Shown here: positions 8,322-16,959 of the stretch, in pieces | Layout of the letters: every line of letters begins with the position of its first letter | Numbering within the stretch: the stretch's first letter is position 1 | NCBI GenBank assembly: GCA_900102115.1 | Contig: FNAW01000005.1 | Location: 124,001-188,000 of the forward strand | Reading direction: 5' to 3' | DNA length: 64,000 bases | DNA from: Blastococcus fimeti | Lineage (GTDB): Bacteria > Actinomycetota > Actinomycetes > Mycobacteriales > Geodermatophilaceae | Notes under the pieces: generated by a model | Database searches by the model: none | Told to the model about the DNA's origin: nothing | What the model saw: the letters and a program-made list of their open reading frames with translations, nothing else | Program-made: the position numbers and the translations under genes

Positions 8322-10085
8322 GTGCGAGCACGACCGAGCCGCGCACTCCCCGCCGACGTGCGCCGCCGGGACGGTGGCGGTGGGGCGACCCTCCTCGTCG
8401 AGGCGGTCCTCGACGCGCTGCCCTCGCCCACGCTGCTGGTCGACAGCAACGGCACGGTGCTCCTGGCGAACTCCGCCTGGAACGAGGCGGCCGAGGTGCT
8501 CGACGACGACCGCTTCCGCGTGCCCGTCGGTGGCGACTACTTCGCCCTCGCCCTGGAGGTGCGGGACGACGAGCAGTCCCGTGCGCTGGTCGCCGGCATC
8601 CGCGAGCTCTCCATGGGCCTGAGCGACTCGACCACCGCCGACCTGCCCGTGCAGCTCGCCTCGGGTACCCGCTGGTTCCACCTGCAGGCCTCGCGGGTGG
8701 ACGAGGCGGGCAACATCGTCCTGACCCACACCGACGTGACCTCCCGGGTGCGCGCCGAGCGCGCCTCGGCCTGGCAGGCGCGGCACGACGCGCTCACCGG
8801 GCTGCCGAACCGCTCCTACCTGCACCAGCTGATCGACGCAGACCTGGCCGCGCCGCGGGCGGCGGTGGCCGCGCTCTTCCTCGACGTCGACGGGTTCAAG
8901 GAGGTCAACGACTCCCTGGGGCACGACACCGGCGACGACCTGCTCCGCCAGGTGGCCGCCCGGCTGACCGCCGCGGTCCGCGAGGACGACACCGTCGGCC
9001 GGCTCGGTGGCGACGAGTTCGTCGTCCTGTCGCGCGGCTGCACTCCGGCCGAGGCGGAGGCGCTGGCCGAGCGGCTGCGCGCCACCCTCGAGCGGCCCTT
9101 CGAGCTCGGCGGCCACGTCGTCCGGATCGGGGCCAGCATCGGCATCGCCGGCACGTCGGGGCACCGCTACCTGCGCTCCACCGACCTGGTCCGCGACGCC
9201 GACCTGGCCATGTACGCCGCCAAGGCGGCCGGGCGGAACCGGGTGCACGTCTTCAGCCCCGACCTCCGGGCCGCGGCCGAACGGCGCGCCACGCTCGCCA
9301 ACGAGCTGCGCGACGCCCTCGTCCGCGACGAGCTGGTGCTGCACTACCAGCCGGTGCTGCACCTCCCGTCCGGCCGCTGCACCGGGATGGAGGCGCTGGT
9401 GCGCTGGCAGCACCCCGAGCGGGGGCTGCTCGCACCGGGGGAGTTCCTGCCCACCGCGGAGGCGCACGACCTGATGACCCCGCTGGCCCACTGGGTGATG
9501 ACGGCGGCCACCCGCCAGATCGCCGCGTGGTCCCGGATGGGGCTCGACCTGGTCGTCGGCATCAACATCAGCGCCGACCAGTTCTCCAGCGGCACGCTGG
9601 TCGAGGACGTGTTCAGCGCGCTCTCGGCCGCCGGCGTGCCTCCGGAGCTGCTCGTCGTCGAGCTCACCGAGACCTCCGTCGCCGAGGACCCGGAGCGCGC
9701 CGCCGAGCAGATGGCCGAGCTGCGCCGCCGCGGGGTGGAGGTCTCCATCGACGACTTCGGCAGCGGCTTCTCCTCGCTGGGCCAGCTGGTCACCCTGCCG
9801 GCGGGCATGCTCAAGATCGACCGCAGCCTGGTGAACTACACCGAGGGCCACCGCGACCGGGCGGCCGCGGCGATCGCCGCCGTCGTCGCGCTCGGGAAGG
9901 CCTGCGGGATCCGCAGCCTGGCCGAGGGCGTCGAGACCGCCGGGCAGCTGCGGCTCGCCGCAGACCTTGGCTGCACCTTCGCCCAGGGCTTCCACATCGC
10001 CCGGCCCATGCCGGCCGAGGCCGTACCGGACTGGGTGACGGCGCAGCACGCCGCGGCCTCGCGGGTCGCCGTCGGCGCGCGCTGA
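8322..10085 (+). CDS. PAS-GGDEF-EAL cyclic-di-GMP synthase/phosphodiesterase
   Basis: 587 residues, apparently soluble. A PAS-like sensor region (about residues 25-140) leads into a diguanylate cyclase domain with an intact GGDEF motif at residues 229-233 and an inhibitory-site RxxD five residues before it (REDD). The following EAL domain has the catalytic EAL at 357-359, NISADQF, the VELTET glutamate, DDFGSG, LKIDRS and EGVET, i.e. all residues expected for an active phosphodiesterase. Both activities are therefore possible, with product feedback at the I-site. The GTG start has GAGGG about nine bases upstream. No membrane segment is seen. It stands alone, between cutA and the prfB block. 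Confidence 0.93.
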   Translation: MRARPSRALPADVRRRDGGGGATLLVEAVLDALPSPTLLVDSNGTVLLANSAWNEAAEVLDDDRFRVPVGGDYFALALEVRDDEQSRALVAGIRELSMGLSDSTTADLPVQLASGTRWFHLQASRVDEAGNIVLTHTDVTSRVRAERASAWQARHDALTGLPNRSYLHQLIDADLAAPRAAVAALFLDVDGFKEVNDSLGHDTGDDLLRQVAARLTAAVREDDTVGRLGGDEFVVLSRGCTPAEAEALAERLRATLERPFELGGHVVRIGASIGIAGTSGHRYLRSTDLVRDADLAMYAAKAAGRNRVHVFSPDLRAAAERRATLANELRDALVRDELVLHYQPVLHLPSGRCTGMEALVRWQHPERGLLAPGEFLPTAEAHDLMTPLAHWVMTAATRQIAAWSRMGLDLVVGINISADQFSSGTLVEDVFSALSAAGVPPELLVVELTETSVAEDPERAAEQMAELRRRGVEVSIDDFGSGFSSLGQLVTLPAGMLKIDRSLVNYTEGHRDRAAAAIAAVVALGKACGIRSLAEGVETAGQLRLAADLGCTFAQGFHIARPMPAEAVPDWVTAQHAAASRVAVGAR

Positions 10086-10092
10086 GGTCGCC

Positions 10093-10191
10093 TCAGCCCG
10101 GTTCGCCGCGCGCCTTGCGGCGCACGATGACGACGATGTCGACCGCCGCCACGGCGGCGAAGACCAGCAGCACGACCGAGGGTCCGGTCAT
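10093..10191 (-). CDS. candidate 32-residue single-span membrane microprotein
   Basis: The frame encodes [20 protein letters not shown] and 12 more residues: one hydrophobic helix (about residues 5-22) followed by a basic tail ([10 protein letters not shown]), a positive-inside membrane anchor. It is divergent from prfB, with 44 bases between the starts, so the two would share an intergenic promoter region. No strong Shine-Dalgarno is seen. It is too short for statistical coding evidence and rests on topology and position only. Genes of this size and shape are common but rarely annotated. Confidence 0.45.
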   Translation of the reverse strand: MTGPSVVLLVFAAVAAVDIVVIVRRKARGEPG

Positions 10192-10221
10192 GTGCCCCGG
10201 GTAACCCGGCGCGGGGCGCAC

Positions 10222-10227
10222 TACTCT
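10222..10227 (+). promoter_or_regulatory. -10 hexamer TACTCT, leaderless prfB promoter
   Basis: TACTCT ends eight bases before the GTG of prfB; there is no ribosome-binding site. Confidence 0.5.
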
Positions 10228-10235
10228 GGCTAGAC

Positions 10236-11351
10236 GTGGCTGCCGACTTCTCCGTCGTACTCGACGAGCTGAACACGACCCTGGAGTCGATCGAGGCCGT
10301 CCTGGACGTGGACGACCTCCGCCGGGAGATCGCCGAGCTCGAGCAGCAGGCCGCTGCGCCCGACCTCTGGAACGACGTCGAGGCCGCTCAGACGCTCACC
10401 TCGCGGCTGTCCTTCCTCCAGGGGACGCTGCGCCGGGTCGAGGAGCTGCGCAGCCGCCTCGACGACGTCGGCCTGATGCACGAGATGGCCGCCGACGAGG
10501 GGGACGAGGCCACGCTCGCCGAGACCGAGCGCGAGCTGGAGAGCATCCGCGCCGTCATCGACGAGCTCGAGGTCCGCACGCTGCTCAACGGCGAGTACGA
10601 CTCCCGCGAGGCGCTGGTGACCATCCGGTCGGAGGCCGGGGGCGTCGACGCCGCCGACTTCGCCGAGATGCTCATGCGGATGTACCTGCGCTGGGCCGAG
10701 CGCCACAAGTACCCGACCGAGGTCTACGACGTCAGCTACGCCGAGGAGGCCGGCATCAAGTCGGCCACCTTCGCGGTGAAGGTGCCCTACGCCTACGGCA
10801 CGCTCTCGGTCGAGCAGGGCACCCACCGGCTGGTGCGCATCTCGCCGTTCGACAACCAGGGACGCCGGCAGACCTCCTTCGCCGGCGTCGAGGTGCTGCC
10901 CGTCGTCGAGCAGACCGACCACGTCGACATCCCCGAGAACGAGATCCGGGTCGACGTCTTCCGTTCCTCGGGCCCCGGCGGGCAGAGCGTGAACACCACC
11001 GACTCCGCCGTCCGCATGACCCACATCCCGACCGGGATCGTGGTGTCCTGCCAGAACGAGAAGTCGCAGATCCAGAACCGCGCCGCCGCGCTGCGGGTGC
11101 TCCAGGCGCGGCTGCTCGTCGTCCGTCAGGCGGAGCAGCGGGCCGAGATGGACGCGCTCAAGGGCGACGGCGGCAGCAGCTGGGGCAACCAGATGCGCTC
11201 CTACGTGCTGCACCCGTACCAGATGGTCAAGGACCTGCGCACCGAGCAGGAGAGCGGTAACCCCGGGGACGTGCTGGACGGCGGGATCGACTCCTTCATC
11301 GAGGCCGGCATCCGCTGGCGCCGTCAGCAGGAGTCCACAGCCAGCGCCTGA
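10236..11351 (+). CDS. prfB: peptide chain release factor 2
   Basis: 371 residues. The tripeptide anticodon SPF at residues 203-205 reads UGA/UAA stops, and the GGQ motif at 248-250 ([10 protein letters not shown]) hydrolyses peptidyl-tRNA in the ribosomal peptidyl-transferase centre. An N-terminal coiled-coil domain precedes them. The frame is continuous: the CTTTGA programmed frameshift found in many bacteria is absent, so RF2 is not autoregulated that way here. The GTG start is supported by the -10 hexamer directly upstream. It heads the block prfB-ftsE-ftsX-smpB, an arrangement conserved across Actinobacteria. Confidence 0.97.
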   Translation: MAADFSVVLDELNTTLESIEAVLDVDDLRREIAELEQQAAAPDLWNDVEAAQTLTSRLSFLQGTLRRVEELRSRLDDVGLMHEMAADEGDEATLAETERELESIRAVIDELEVRTLLNGEYDSREALVTIRSEAGGVDAADFAEMLMRMYLRWAERHKYPTEVYDVSYAEEAGIKSATFAVKVPYAYGTLSVEQGTHRLVRISPFDNQGRRQTSFAGVEVLPVVEQTDHVDIPENEIRVDVFRSSGPGGQSVNTTDSAVRMTHIPTGIVVSCQNEKSQIQNRAAALRVLQARLLVVRQAEQRAEMDALKGDGGSSWGNQMRSYVLHPYQMVKDLRTEQESGNPGDVLDGGIDSFIEAGIRWRRQQESTASA

Positions 11352-11506
11352 CGGCTGTCGGGGAGGTCACTCCCGCGGGGCGTTCCGGGCCGGTCGCCGA
11401 CCCTGCGTGACCGGCCTGCTGGGCATTTGCGCGGCCCGGTCACGGAGCGCGAGAACGAGCCTCGCGAGTTCCGTGGCGAACGACGGGTCGAGGGCCCTGT
11501 TGCTAG

Positions 11507-11512
11507 TACCGT
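11507..11512 (+). promoter_or_regulatory. -10 hexamer TACCGT, leaderless ftsE promoter
   Basis: TACCGT ends eight bases before the GTG at 11521, which gives ftsEX a promoter of its own, separate from prfB. The 169-base gap after prfB holds no other clear feature. Confidence 0.5.
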
Positions 11513-11520
11513 GGCGCCTC

Positions 11521-12210
11521 GTGATCGAAATGCAACACGTCACCAAGCTCTACCCGGCGAGCGGCCGGCCGGCACTGGACGACGTGTCGACGGAGATCGA
11601 CAAGGGCGAGTTCGTCTTCCTCATCGGGTCCTCCGGGTCGGGCAAGTCCACCTTCCTGCGGCTGCTGCTGAAGGAGGAGGACCCGACGTCCGGCAACGTC
11701 ATCGTGAACGGCAAGTCGCTTCCCACGATGAGCAAGTGGAACGTGCCCAAGCTGCGCCGCACCATCGGCTGCGTCTTCCAGGACTTCCGCCTGCTCCGCG
11801 ACCGCACCGTGGCGCAGAACGTCGCCTTCGCGCTCGAGGTCATCAACAAGCCGCACCGCACCATCCGCAAGGTGGTGCCCGAGGTGCTCGAGATGGTCGG
11901 CCTGGAGGGCAAGGCCCAGCGGCTGCCCGGTGAGCTCTCCGGTGGTGAGCAGCAGCGGGTGGCGATCGCCCGCGCGTTCGTCAACCGGCCGCTGGTGCTC
12001 CTGGCCGACGAGCCGACCGGAAACCTCGACCCGGACACCAGCGAGGGCATCATGCTGCTGCTCGAGCGGATCAACCGGACCGGCACCACGGTGATCATGG
12101 CGACGCACGACTACCACATCGTGGACTCCATGCGCCGCCGCGTGATCGAGCTCAACGGGGGATCCCTCACCCGCGACCAGTCGCGCGGTGTGTACGGCGT
12201 GGGCCGATGA
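11521..12210 (+). CDS. ftsE: cell-division ABC-type ATPase FtsE
   Basis: 229 residues. Walker A is GSSGSGKST (Lys42), the Q-loop is in VFQDFRLL, the signature LSGGEQQR is at about 139-146 and Walker B VLLADEP ends in catalytic Glu164, followed by the H-loop ATHD. With FtsX it forms a type VII ABC mechanotransmission complex that activates periplasmic peptidoglycan hydrolases at the septum (RipC in mycobacteria). The GTG start puts [11 protein letters not shown] at the N-terminus as in homologues; an in-frame upstream extension to 11407 is not conserved-looking. It is followed by ftsX after 53 bases. Confidence 0.97.
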   Translation: MIEMQHVTKLYPASGRPALDDVSTEIDKGEFVFLIGSSGSGKSTFLRLLLKEEDPTSGNVIVNGKSLPTMSKWNVPKLRRTIGCVFQDFRLLRDRTVAQNVAFALEVINKPHRTIRKVVPEVLEMVGLEGKAQRLPGELSGGEQQRVAIARAFVNRPLVLLADEPTGNLDPDTSEGIMLLLERINRTGTTVIMATHDYHIVDSMRRRVIELNGGSLTRDQSRGVYGVGR

Positions 12211-12263
12211 GCGGCCTCGCCCGCCGCTGACCGAGTTCCTCCGAACCCCACGACAGGACATCC

Positions 12264-13148
12264 ATGCGCGTCAACTTCGTGATCTCCGAGGTGGCCACCG
12301 GGCTCCGTCGCAACCTCACCATGACGGTCGCGATGATCCTGACGACGGCCATCTCGCTCGGCCTCATGGGCACCGGGCTGCTGATCGCCGGAATGATCTC
12401 CGACATGAAGGAGATCTACTACGACAAGGTCCAGGTCTCCATCTTCCTCGCCGAGGGCGTGACCGAGGAGCAGCGGGCGGCCATCGAGGCCGAGCTGTCC
12501 TCGTCCACCGAGGTGAAGAGCTTCATCTACGAGAACAAGGACGAGGCGTACGAGCGCTTCCAGCAGCAGTTCAGCCAGCAGCCGGAGCTCGTGCAGAACA
12601 CCCCGCCGGACGCACTGCCGGAGAGCTTCCGCGTCGAGCTGGTGAACCCCGAGCGGTACCCGGTCATCGCCGAGCAGTTCCCCAATGGGGAGAACGGTGT
12701 GGACCAGGTGCGCGACGAGGGCGACTTCCTCGACCGGCTGTTCTCGCTGCTCAACGGCGCCCGCAACGCGACGATCGCCGTGGCGGTGGTCCAGGCGCTG
12801 GCGGCGCTGCTGCTGATCTCGAACACGATCCAGCTGGCCGCGTTCAACCGGCGCAACGAGACCAGCATCATGCGGCTGGTCGGCGCCTCGCGCTGGTACA
12901 CCCAGCTGCCGTTCATCCTCGAGGCGGCGCTCGCCGGCCTGATCGGTGCGCTGCTCGCCATCGGCGGGCTGGTGCTCACCAAGGTGCTGTTCGTCGACCG
13001 CACGCTGTCCGGCCCGATCAAGGCCGGCATCATCCCGCCGGTCGACTGGGGGCAGATCGCGCTGATCAGCCCGATCATCGCCGGTGCCGGCGTGGGCCTG
13101 GCCGCCGTCGCCGCCTACGTCACCCTGCGGCTCTACGTCCGCCTGTAG
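12264..13148 (+). CDS. ftsX: cell-division ABC-type membrane protein FtsX
   Basis: 294 residues with four transmembrane segments: one near residues 20-45, then a large extracellular domain of about 120 residues, then three helices in the C-terminal half. The typical N-terminus [20 protein letters not shown] and the [16 protein letters not shown] segment of the cytoplasmic loop are diagnostic. The extracellular domain ([22 protein letters not shown] region) is where the hydrolase partner binds. AGGACATCC precedes the ATG. It depends on FtsE for ATP-driven signalling across the membrane. Certain assignment. Confidence 0.96.
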   Translation: MRVNFVISEVATGLRRNLTMTVAMILTTAISLGLMGTGLLIAGMISDMKEIYYDKVQVSIFLAEGVTEEQRAAIEAELSSSTEVKSFIYENKDEAYERFQQQFSQQPELVQNTPPDALPESFRVELVNPERYPVIAEQFPNGENGVDQVRDEGDFLDRLFSLLNGARNATIAVAVVQALAALLLISNTIQLAAFNRRNETSIMRLVGASRWYTQLPFILEAALAGLIGALLAIGGLVLTKVLFVDRTLSGPIKAGIIPPVDWGQIALISPIIAGAGVGLAAVAAYVTLRLYVRL

Positions 13149-13162
13149 CCCGACCTCCCCTT

Positions 13163-13219
13163 CGAGTGCGACGAACTCGTGGTCATCCAACGCTGATGGC
13201 CACGAGTTCGTCGCATTCG
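13163..13219. repeat. 25-bp perfect-type inverted repeat with 7-base loop between ftsX and smpB
   Basis: The left arm at 13163-13187 pairs with the right arm at 13195-13219, through a 15-bp GCGACGAACTCGTGG core and flanking pairs, with only two G-T wobbles. The loop is 13188-13194. No T-tract follows. It may terminate the ftsEX transcript, but its length exceeds the usual terminators here (12-17 bp), so a dispersed palindromic (REP-like) element is also possible. Confidence 0.8.
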
Positions 13220-13241
13220 GGGGCCAAGATCTCGACGGCGG

Positions 13242-13247
13242 TAGCCT
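13242..13247 (+). promoter_or_regulatory. -10 hexamer TAGCCT, leaderless smpB promoter
   Basis: TAGCCT ends seven bases before the smpB ATG at 13255, downstream of the long hairpin. Confidence 0.5.
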
Positions 13248-13254
13248 GGTAGCC

Positions 13255-13731
13255 ATGCCGCGGGAACAGGGGCGCAAGCTCATCGCCCAGAACAAGAAGG
13301 CGCGGCACGACTACTCGATCCTCGACACCTACGAGGTGGGCCTGGTGCTCACCGGTACCGAGGTCAAGAGCCTGCGCGCCGGTCGCGCCTCGCTGGTCGA
13401 CGGGTTCGCCTCCGTCGACGACGGCGAGGTGTGGCTCCAGCACGTCCACATCCCCGAGTACGTGGCCGGCACCTGGACCAACCACACGCCGCGCCGCAAG
13501 CGCAAGGTGCTCATGCACCGCAGCGAGATCGACAAGCTGATCGGCAAGATCAAGGAGGGCGGGCTCACGCTCGTCCCGCTCGACCTGTACTTCAAGGATG
13601 GCAAGGTCAAGGCCACCCTCGCGCTCGCCAAGGGCAAGAAGAGCTACGACAAGCGGCATGACCTGGCCGAGCGCGACTCCCGCCGCGAGATCCAGAAGGC
13701 CTTCGGCCGGTACGTGAAGGGCCGCCGCTGA
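13255..13731 (+). CDS. smpB: SsrA-binding protein SmpB
   Basis: 158 residues. Conserved signatures include [40 protein letters not shown], the [13 protein letters not shown] segment, [27 protein letters not shown] and the basic C-terminal tail that mimics the codon-anticodon pair in the A site. SmpB brings alanyl-tmRNA to stalled ribosomes for trans-translation. Its RNA partner ssrA lies about 18 kb downstream (31296). The ATG at 13255 is the first in frame after a -10 element and gives the standard N-terminus. Confidence 0.97.
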   Translation: MPREQGRKLIAQNKKARHDYSILDTYEVGLVLTGTEVKSLRAGRASLVDGFASVDDGEVWLQHVHIPEYVAGTWTNHTPRRKRKVLMHRSEIDKLIGKIKEGGLTLVPLDLYFKDGKVKATLALAKGKKSYDKRHDLAERDSRREIQKAFGRYVKGRR

Positions 13732-13772
13732 GCGTGCGGTAAACCGCTGGACCCGCCGGAGAGAATCCGACC

Positions 13773-14276
13773 GTGCGGATGACGTTCCAGCGGATGGCCG
13801 ACCGCCGTCCGGTCGACACCCTCGTCGAGCGGGACGACGGCGTCGTGTTCGCGATGCGTGGCGCCGGCGGGGGAGCCGACCTGCCGCACGACCTGGTGCA
13901 CGCCGTCGTCGAGACCGCGCTCCCGCTGGCCGACGGCGTCTGGGGCTGCGTCGCCGACGGCGTGGTGTGGGGCAGCATGCGGCATGTCTCGGGCCGCCGT
14001 CCGCCGCACTCCGCGGAGCGGTCGGACCGGCTCAAGCGCGAGCGCGTCGAGGCGGTGCAGCACGCGGAGCACCTGGCCCACGTCGTCGGCCGGCTGGCGC
14101 GGGACGAGGAGGTCCTGCCGGGCGAGATCGCGGGATCCGGGGTCCCGGCCGAGCGGATCGAGGCCGCCGTCACCGCCGTCCGGGATGCGACGCGGCGGTG
14201 GGCTGCGCTGCCGGTGGGGGAGGAGTGGGTCATCGAGTGGACGACGTCGCGCGGAGGCGGCCGTCGCCGCAGGTGA
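13773..14276 (+). CDS. hypothetical cytoplasmic protein
   Basis: 167 residues from a GTG (an ATG two codons later is an alternative). The first half is a compact alpha/beta region (VDTLVERDDGVVFAMRG, DLVHAVVETALPLADGVWGCVADGVVWGSM). The second half is strongly helical and rich in Arg/Glu/His (residues about 75-140), and the protein ends in a glycine/arginine tail that could bind nucleic acid. No family recognised. It lies 41 bases after smpB in the same direction and may be expressed with it, although GAGAAT six bases before the GTG could be a weak leaderless promoter. Confidence 0.65.
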   Translation: MRMTFQRMADRRPVDTLVERDDGVVFAMRGAGGGADLPHDLVHAVVETALPLADGVWGCVADGVVWGSMRHVSGRRPPHSAERSDRLKRERVEAVQHAEHLAHVVGRLARDEEVLPGEIAGSGVPAERIEAAVTAVRDATRRWAALPVGEEWVIEWTTSRGGGRRRR

Positions 14277-14320
14277 CGAGGGCGACCACCCGGGCGCGGG
14301 CCGCGGCCGGATGCCGCGCC

Positions 14321-14326
14321 TACGGT
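14321..14326 (+). promoter_or_regulatory. -10 hexamer TACGGT, leaderless promoter
   Basis: TACGGT ends seven bases before the ATG at 14334. Confidence 0.5.
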
Positions 14327-14333
14327 GGACCGC

Positions 14334-15254
14334 ATGCGTGGAATGGCGTACGACAAGTTCGGGGACGACGACGTCCTGACGTTGCGCGACGACCTCCCGG
14401 AGCCGCCCGTCGGCCCGGACGTGGTGCTCGTGCGCGTGCACGCCTCGGGCGTGAACCCGGTGGACATGGGGATCCGGGCCGGGGGCCTGGCGAGCTTCTT
14501 CCCGCACAACTTCCCGATCATCCCGGGCTGGGACGTCTCCGGCGTCGTCGAGGCGGTCGGTCCCGCGGTGGTCGCGTTCGCGCCCGGTGATGAGGTGTTC
14601 GGCTACGTCCGCCGGGACGACGTCCAGTGGGGGACGGCGGCCGAGCTGGTGCCCGCACCGCAGCGCTGCCTCGCGCACAAGCCGCAGTCGCTCTCCTTCG
14701 CCGAGGCGGGAGCGCTCCCGCTCGCCGGGCTGACCGCCTACCAGGCGCTCACCGAGGCGCTCGACGTTGGCGAGGGCGACCGCGTGCTGATCCACCGGGC
14801 GTCCGGCGGGGTCGGCTTCAACGCCGTCCAGATCGCCGTCGCCCTCGGCGCGCACGTGATCGGGACGGCGAGCCCGCGCAACCACGGCTTCCTCACGGAC
14901 GCCGGGGCCGCGGAGGTGCTCGACTACAACGCCGGCCCGATCAGCGGGCAGCTGTCCGAGCCGGTCGACGCCGTCCTCGACCTGGTGGGCGGCGACACCC
15001 TCGCCGACGCCCCGAAGCAGGTGCGCGACGTCTCCCGCATCGCCTCGGTCGTCGACCCGTCCGTGAACGGGATGGGCGGGCGGTACGTCTTCGTCCGCCC
15101 CGAGCAGCACGACCTCGAGGAGCTCGGCCGGATGGCCGACGCCGGCCAGCTGCGGGTGCCGATCGCCAAGGCGTTCCCGCTCGCCGACCTCGTCGCGGCC
15201 CACCGGCTGGTCAGCGCGGGGCACGTGCGCGGCAAGGTCGTCGTCACGCTCTGA
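14334..15254 (+). CDS. zinc-free MDR-family NADPH:quinone-type oxidoreductase
   Basis: 306 residues of the medium-chain dehydrogenase/reductase fold: N-terminal GroES-like domain (VLVRVHASGVNPVDMGIR, FPIIPGWDVSGVVEAVG, FAPGDEVFGYV), then a Rossmann domain with GEGDRVLIHRASGGVGFNAVQIA as the nucleotide-binding turn. The zinc-binding Cys/His set of alcohol dehydrogenases is lacking, which places it in the quinone-oxidoreductase branch. ATG 14334 (MRGMAYDKFG) is chosen over the in-frame GTG at 14325 because of the -10 spacing. It is convergent with the MFS exporter; a strong hairpin separates them. Confidence 0.88.
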   Translation: MRGMAYDKFGDDDVLTLRDDLPEPPVGPDVVLVRVHASGVNPVDMGIRAGGLASFFPHNFPIIPGWDVSGVVEAVGPAVVAFAPGDEVFGYVRRDDVQWGTAAELVPAPQRCLAHKPQSLSFAEAGALPLAGLTAYQALTEALDVGEGDRVLIHRASGGVGFNAVQIAVALGAHVIGTASPRNHGFLTDAGAAEVLDYNAGPISGQLSEPVDAVLDLVGGDTLADAPKQVRDVSRIASVVDPSVNGMGGRYVFVRPEQHDLEELGRMADAGQLRVPIAKAFPLADLVAAHRLVSAGHVRGKVVVTL

Positions 15255-15265
15255 CCCCGGACGTG

Positions 15266-15304
15266 CCGCTGCCGGGCCCGGCGAGAAGCCGGGCCCGGCA
15301 GCGG
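15266..15304. terminator. bidirectional terminator, 17-bp perfect stem
   Basis: The left arm 15266-15282 and right arm 15288-15304 are exactly complementary (CCGCTGCCGGGCCCGGC), with loop GAGAA. It sits between two convergent genes. Confidence 0.85.
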
Positions 15305-15311
15305 ACGACGG

Positions 15312-16820
15312 TCAGACCGCCAGCGCCATCTCCGGTGCCGGCAGGTCACTCTTCCGGGCGGAGATCAGGGCCGCGCCGATGAGCAGGGCGACGCCCAGGA
15401 AGACAGCCGCCCACACGAAGGCCACGTGGTACCCGTGGACCATGGCGGCGTCCGGCCCTCCGGCCGGGTCGGCGGCCATCCGGTCGGCGACGGCGGACGC
15501 GAAGAACGTGTTCAGCAGCGCCAGGCCCAGCGAGCCCCCGATCTGCTGCGCGGTGGTCAGCGTCGCCGAGGCCACCCCGGCGTCGTGCTCGTCGACCCCC
15601 AGCAGTGCGGTGCTCGACGCGGACACGAAGACCATCGCCATGCCGAAGCTCATGGCCAGCTCCGCCGGCAGCACGCTGGTGACGAAGGAGCTGGTTGCGC
15701 CGATCTGCGTGAGCCAGAGCATCCCGGCGACGGCCAGGGCCAGGCCGCCGACGATCAGCGGCCGCGGGCCGACGCGGGGGAGGACCTGGGAGACCAGTCC
15801 GGCGCCGACGATGATGCCGCCGCTGAAGGGGAGGAATGCGAAGCCTGACTCCAGCGGGGTGTAGCCCAGCGTCTCCTGGAAGTAGAACGTCAGGAACAGG
15901 AACATCGAGAACAGTCCGGCGCCGACGAGCAGGAAGACCAGGTAGGAACCACCGCGGTTGCGCTCCAGCACGATGCGGAGCGGGAGCAGCGGGTGGGCCG
16001 CCCGGCGCTCGTGGAGGACGAAGCCGACCAGCAGGACGGCTGCGGCACCCAGGAGAGTCAGCGTGAGCGGGTCGGACCAGCCCACGCCCGCCTCGGCGGC
16101 CTTGCTGAAGCCGTAGACCAGGCTGGCCAGCCCGGCGGTGGACAGCAGGACGCCGGGCACGTCGAAGTGGCGGTCGCCTTCCGCCCGGCTCTCGCGGACC
16201 AGCACGACGGCGGCCAGCGCCGTGGCGACGGCGATCGGCACGTTGACGAGGAGGGTCCAGCGCCAGGACGCGAACTCGGTCAGGGTGCCGCCGAGGATGA
16301 GCCCGATCGCCGCGCCACCACCGGAGACGGCGCCGAAGACGCCGAAGGCGCGGGCCCGCTCCCTGGGATCGGAGAAGGCGAGGGCGAGCAGCGACAGCGC
16401 CGCCGGTGCCAGCAGAGCGGCGAACACGCCCTGGAGCGCGCGGGCCCCGAAGAGCAGCTCCTGGTTGGGTGCGATGCCGCCGAGCCCGGACGCGGCGGCG
16501 AAGCCCAGCAGCCCGATGAGGAAGGCCCGCTTGCGGCCGATGATGTCGGAGATGCGACCGCCCAGCAGCAGCAGACCGCCGAAGGTGAGGGTGTACGCGG
16601 TGACGACCCACTGGATGTTGGCTGCGCTGATGCCGAGGTCGGTGCCGGCATCGGGCAGAGCGATGTTCACGATCGAGACGTCCAGCACGATCATCAGCTG
16701 GGCGACCGCGATGACGGCGAGCGCGAGCCATCGCCGGGGGTCGGGGTGCGCGGGTTGTGGTCCGGCCGGTTCGTCGGGGGACGGGGAGTGCCGGAGGTCG
16801 GGGAGGGTGTCGACGGGCAT
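15312..16820 (-). CDS. MFS drug exporter, DHA2 (14-TMS EmrB/QacA) family
   Basis: 502 residues with about 14 hydrophobic segments. The DHA2 motifs are present: VLDVSIVNIALPD in TM1, WVVTAYTL in TM2, GGRISDIIGRKRAFLIG (motif A) and the antiporter motif C-like region with GPRP in the C-terminal half. Such proteins export cationic or hydrophobic compounds in exchange for protons. AGGAAGG lies upstream of the ATG. The adjacent upstream gene on the same strand is a TetR repressor, 139 bases before it, whose operator is clear, so this exporter is probably its target through a shared transcript. Substrate unknown. Confidence 0.9.
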   Translation of the reverse strand: MPVDTLPDLRHSPSPDEPAGPQPAHPDPRRWLALAVIAVAQLMIVLDVSIVNIALPDAGTDLGISAANIQWVVTAYTLTFGGLLLLGGRISDIIGRKRAFLIGLLGFAAASGLGGIAPNQELLFGARALQGVFAALLAPAALSLLALAFSDPRERARAFGVFGAVSGGGAAIGLILGGTLTEFASWRWTLLVNVPIAVATALAAVVLVRESRAEGDRHFDVPGVLLSTAGLASLVYGFSKAAEAGVGWSDPLTLTLLGAAAVLLVGFVLHERRAAHPLLPLRIVLERNRGGSYLVFLLVGAGLFSMFLFLTFYFQETLGYTPLESGFAFLPFSGGIIVGAGLVSQVLPRVGPRPLIVGGLALAVAGMLWLTQIGATSSFVTSVLPAELAMSFGMAMVFVSASSTALLGVDEHDAGVASATLTTAQQIGGSLGLALLNTFFASAVADRMAADPAGGPDAAMVHGYHVAFVWAAVFLGVALLIGAALISARKSDLPAPEMALAV

Positions 16821-16959
16821 GGCTGCGCCGTCCTTCCTGCGCGGTGCGCAGTGGGAGGGATGAGGACGCGCGGGTCCGGGCGGCCGGCGGCGGTGCGCGG
16901 TCGCGGGGACGGGCGGGGAACGGCCGGCGGAGGTCAGGGCCGGCCGGGGGAGGAGCGGG

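Noticed and set aside
10236..10330. Programmed frameshift in prfB
   Set aside because: No CTTTGA or in-frame TGA is present; the frame is continuous from the GTG.
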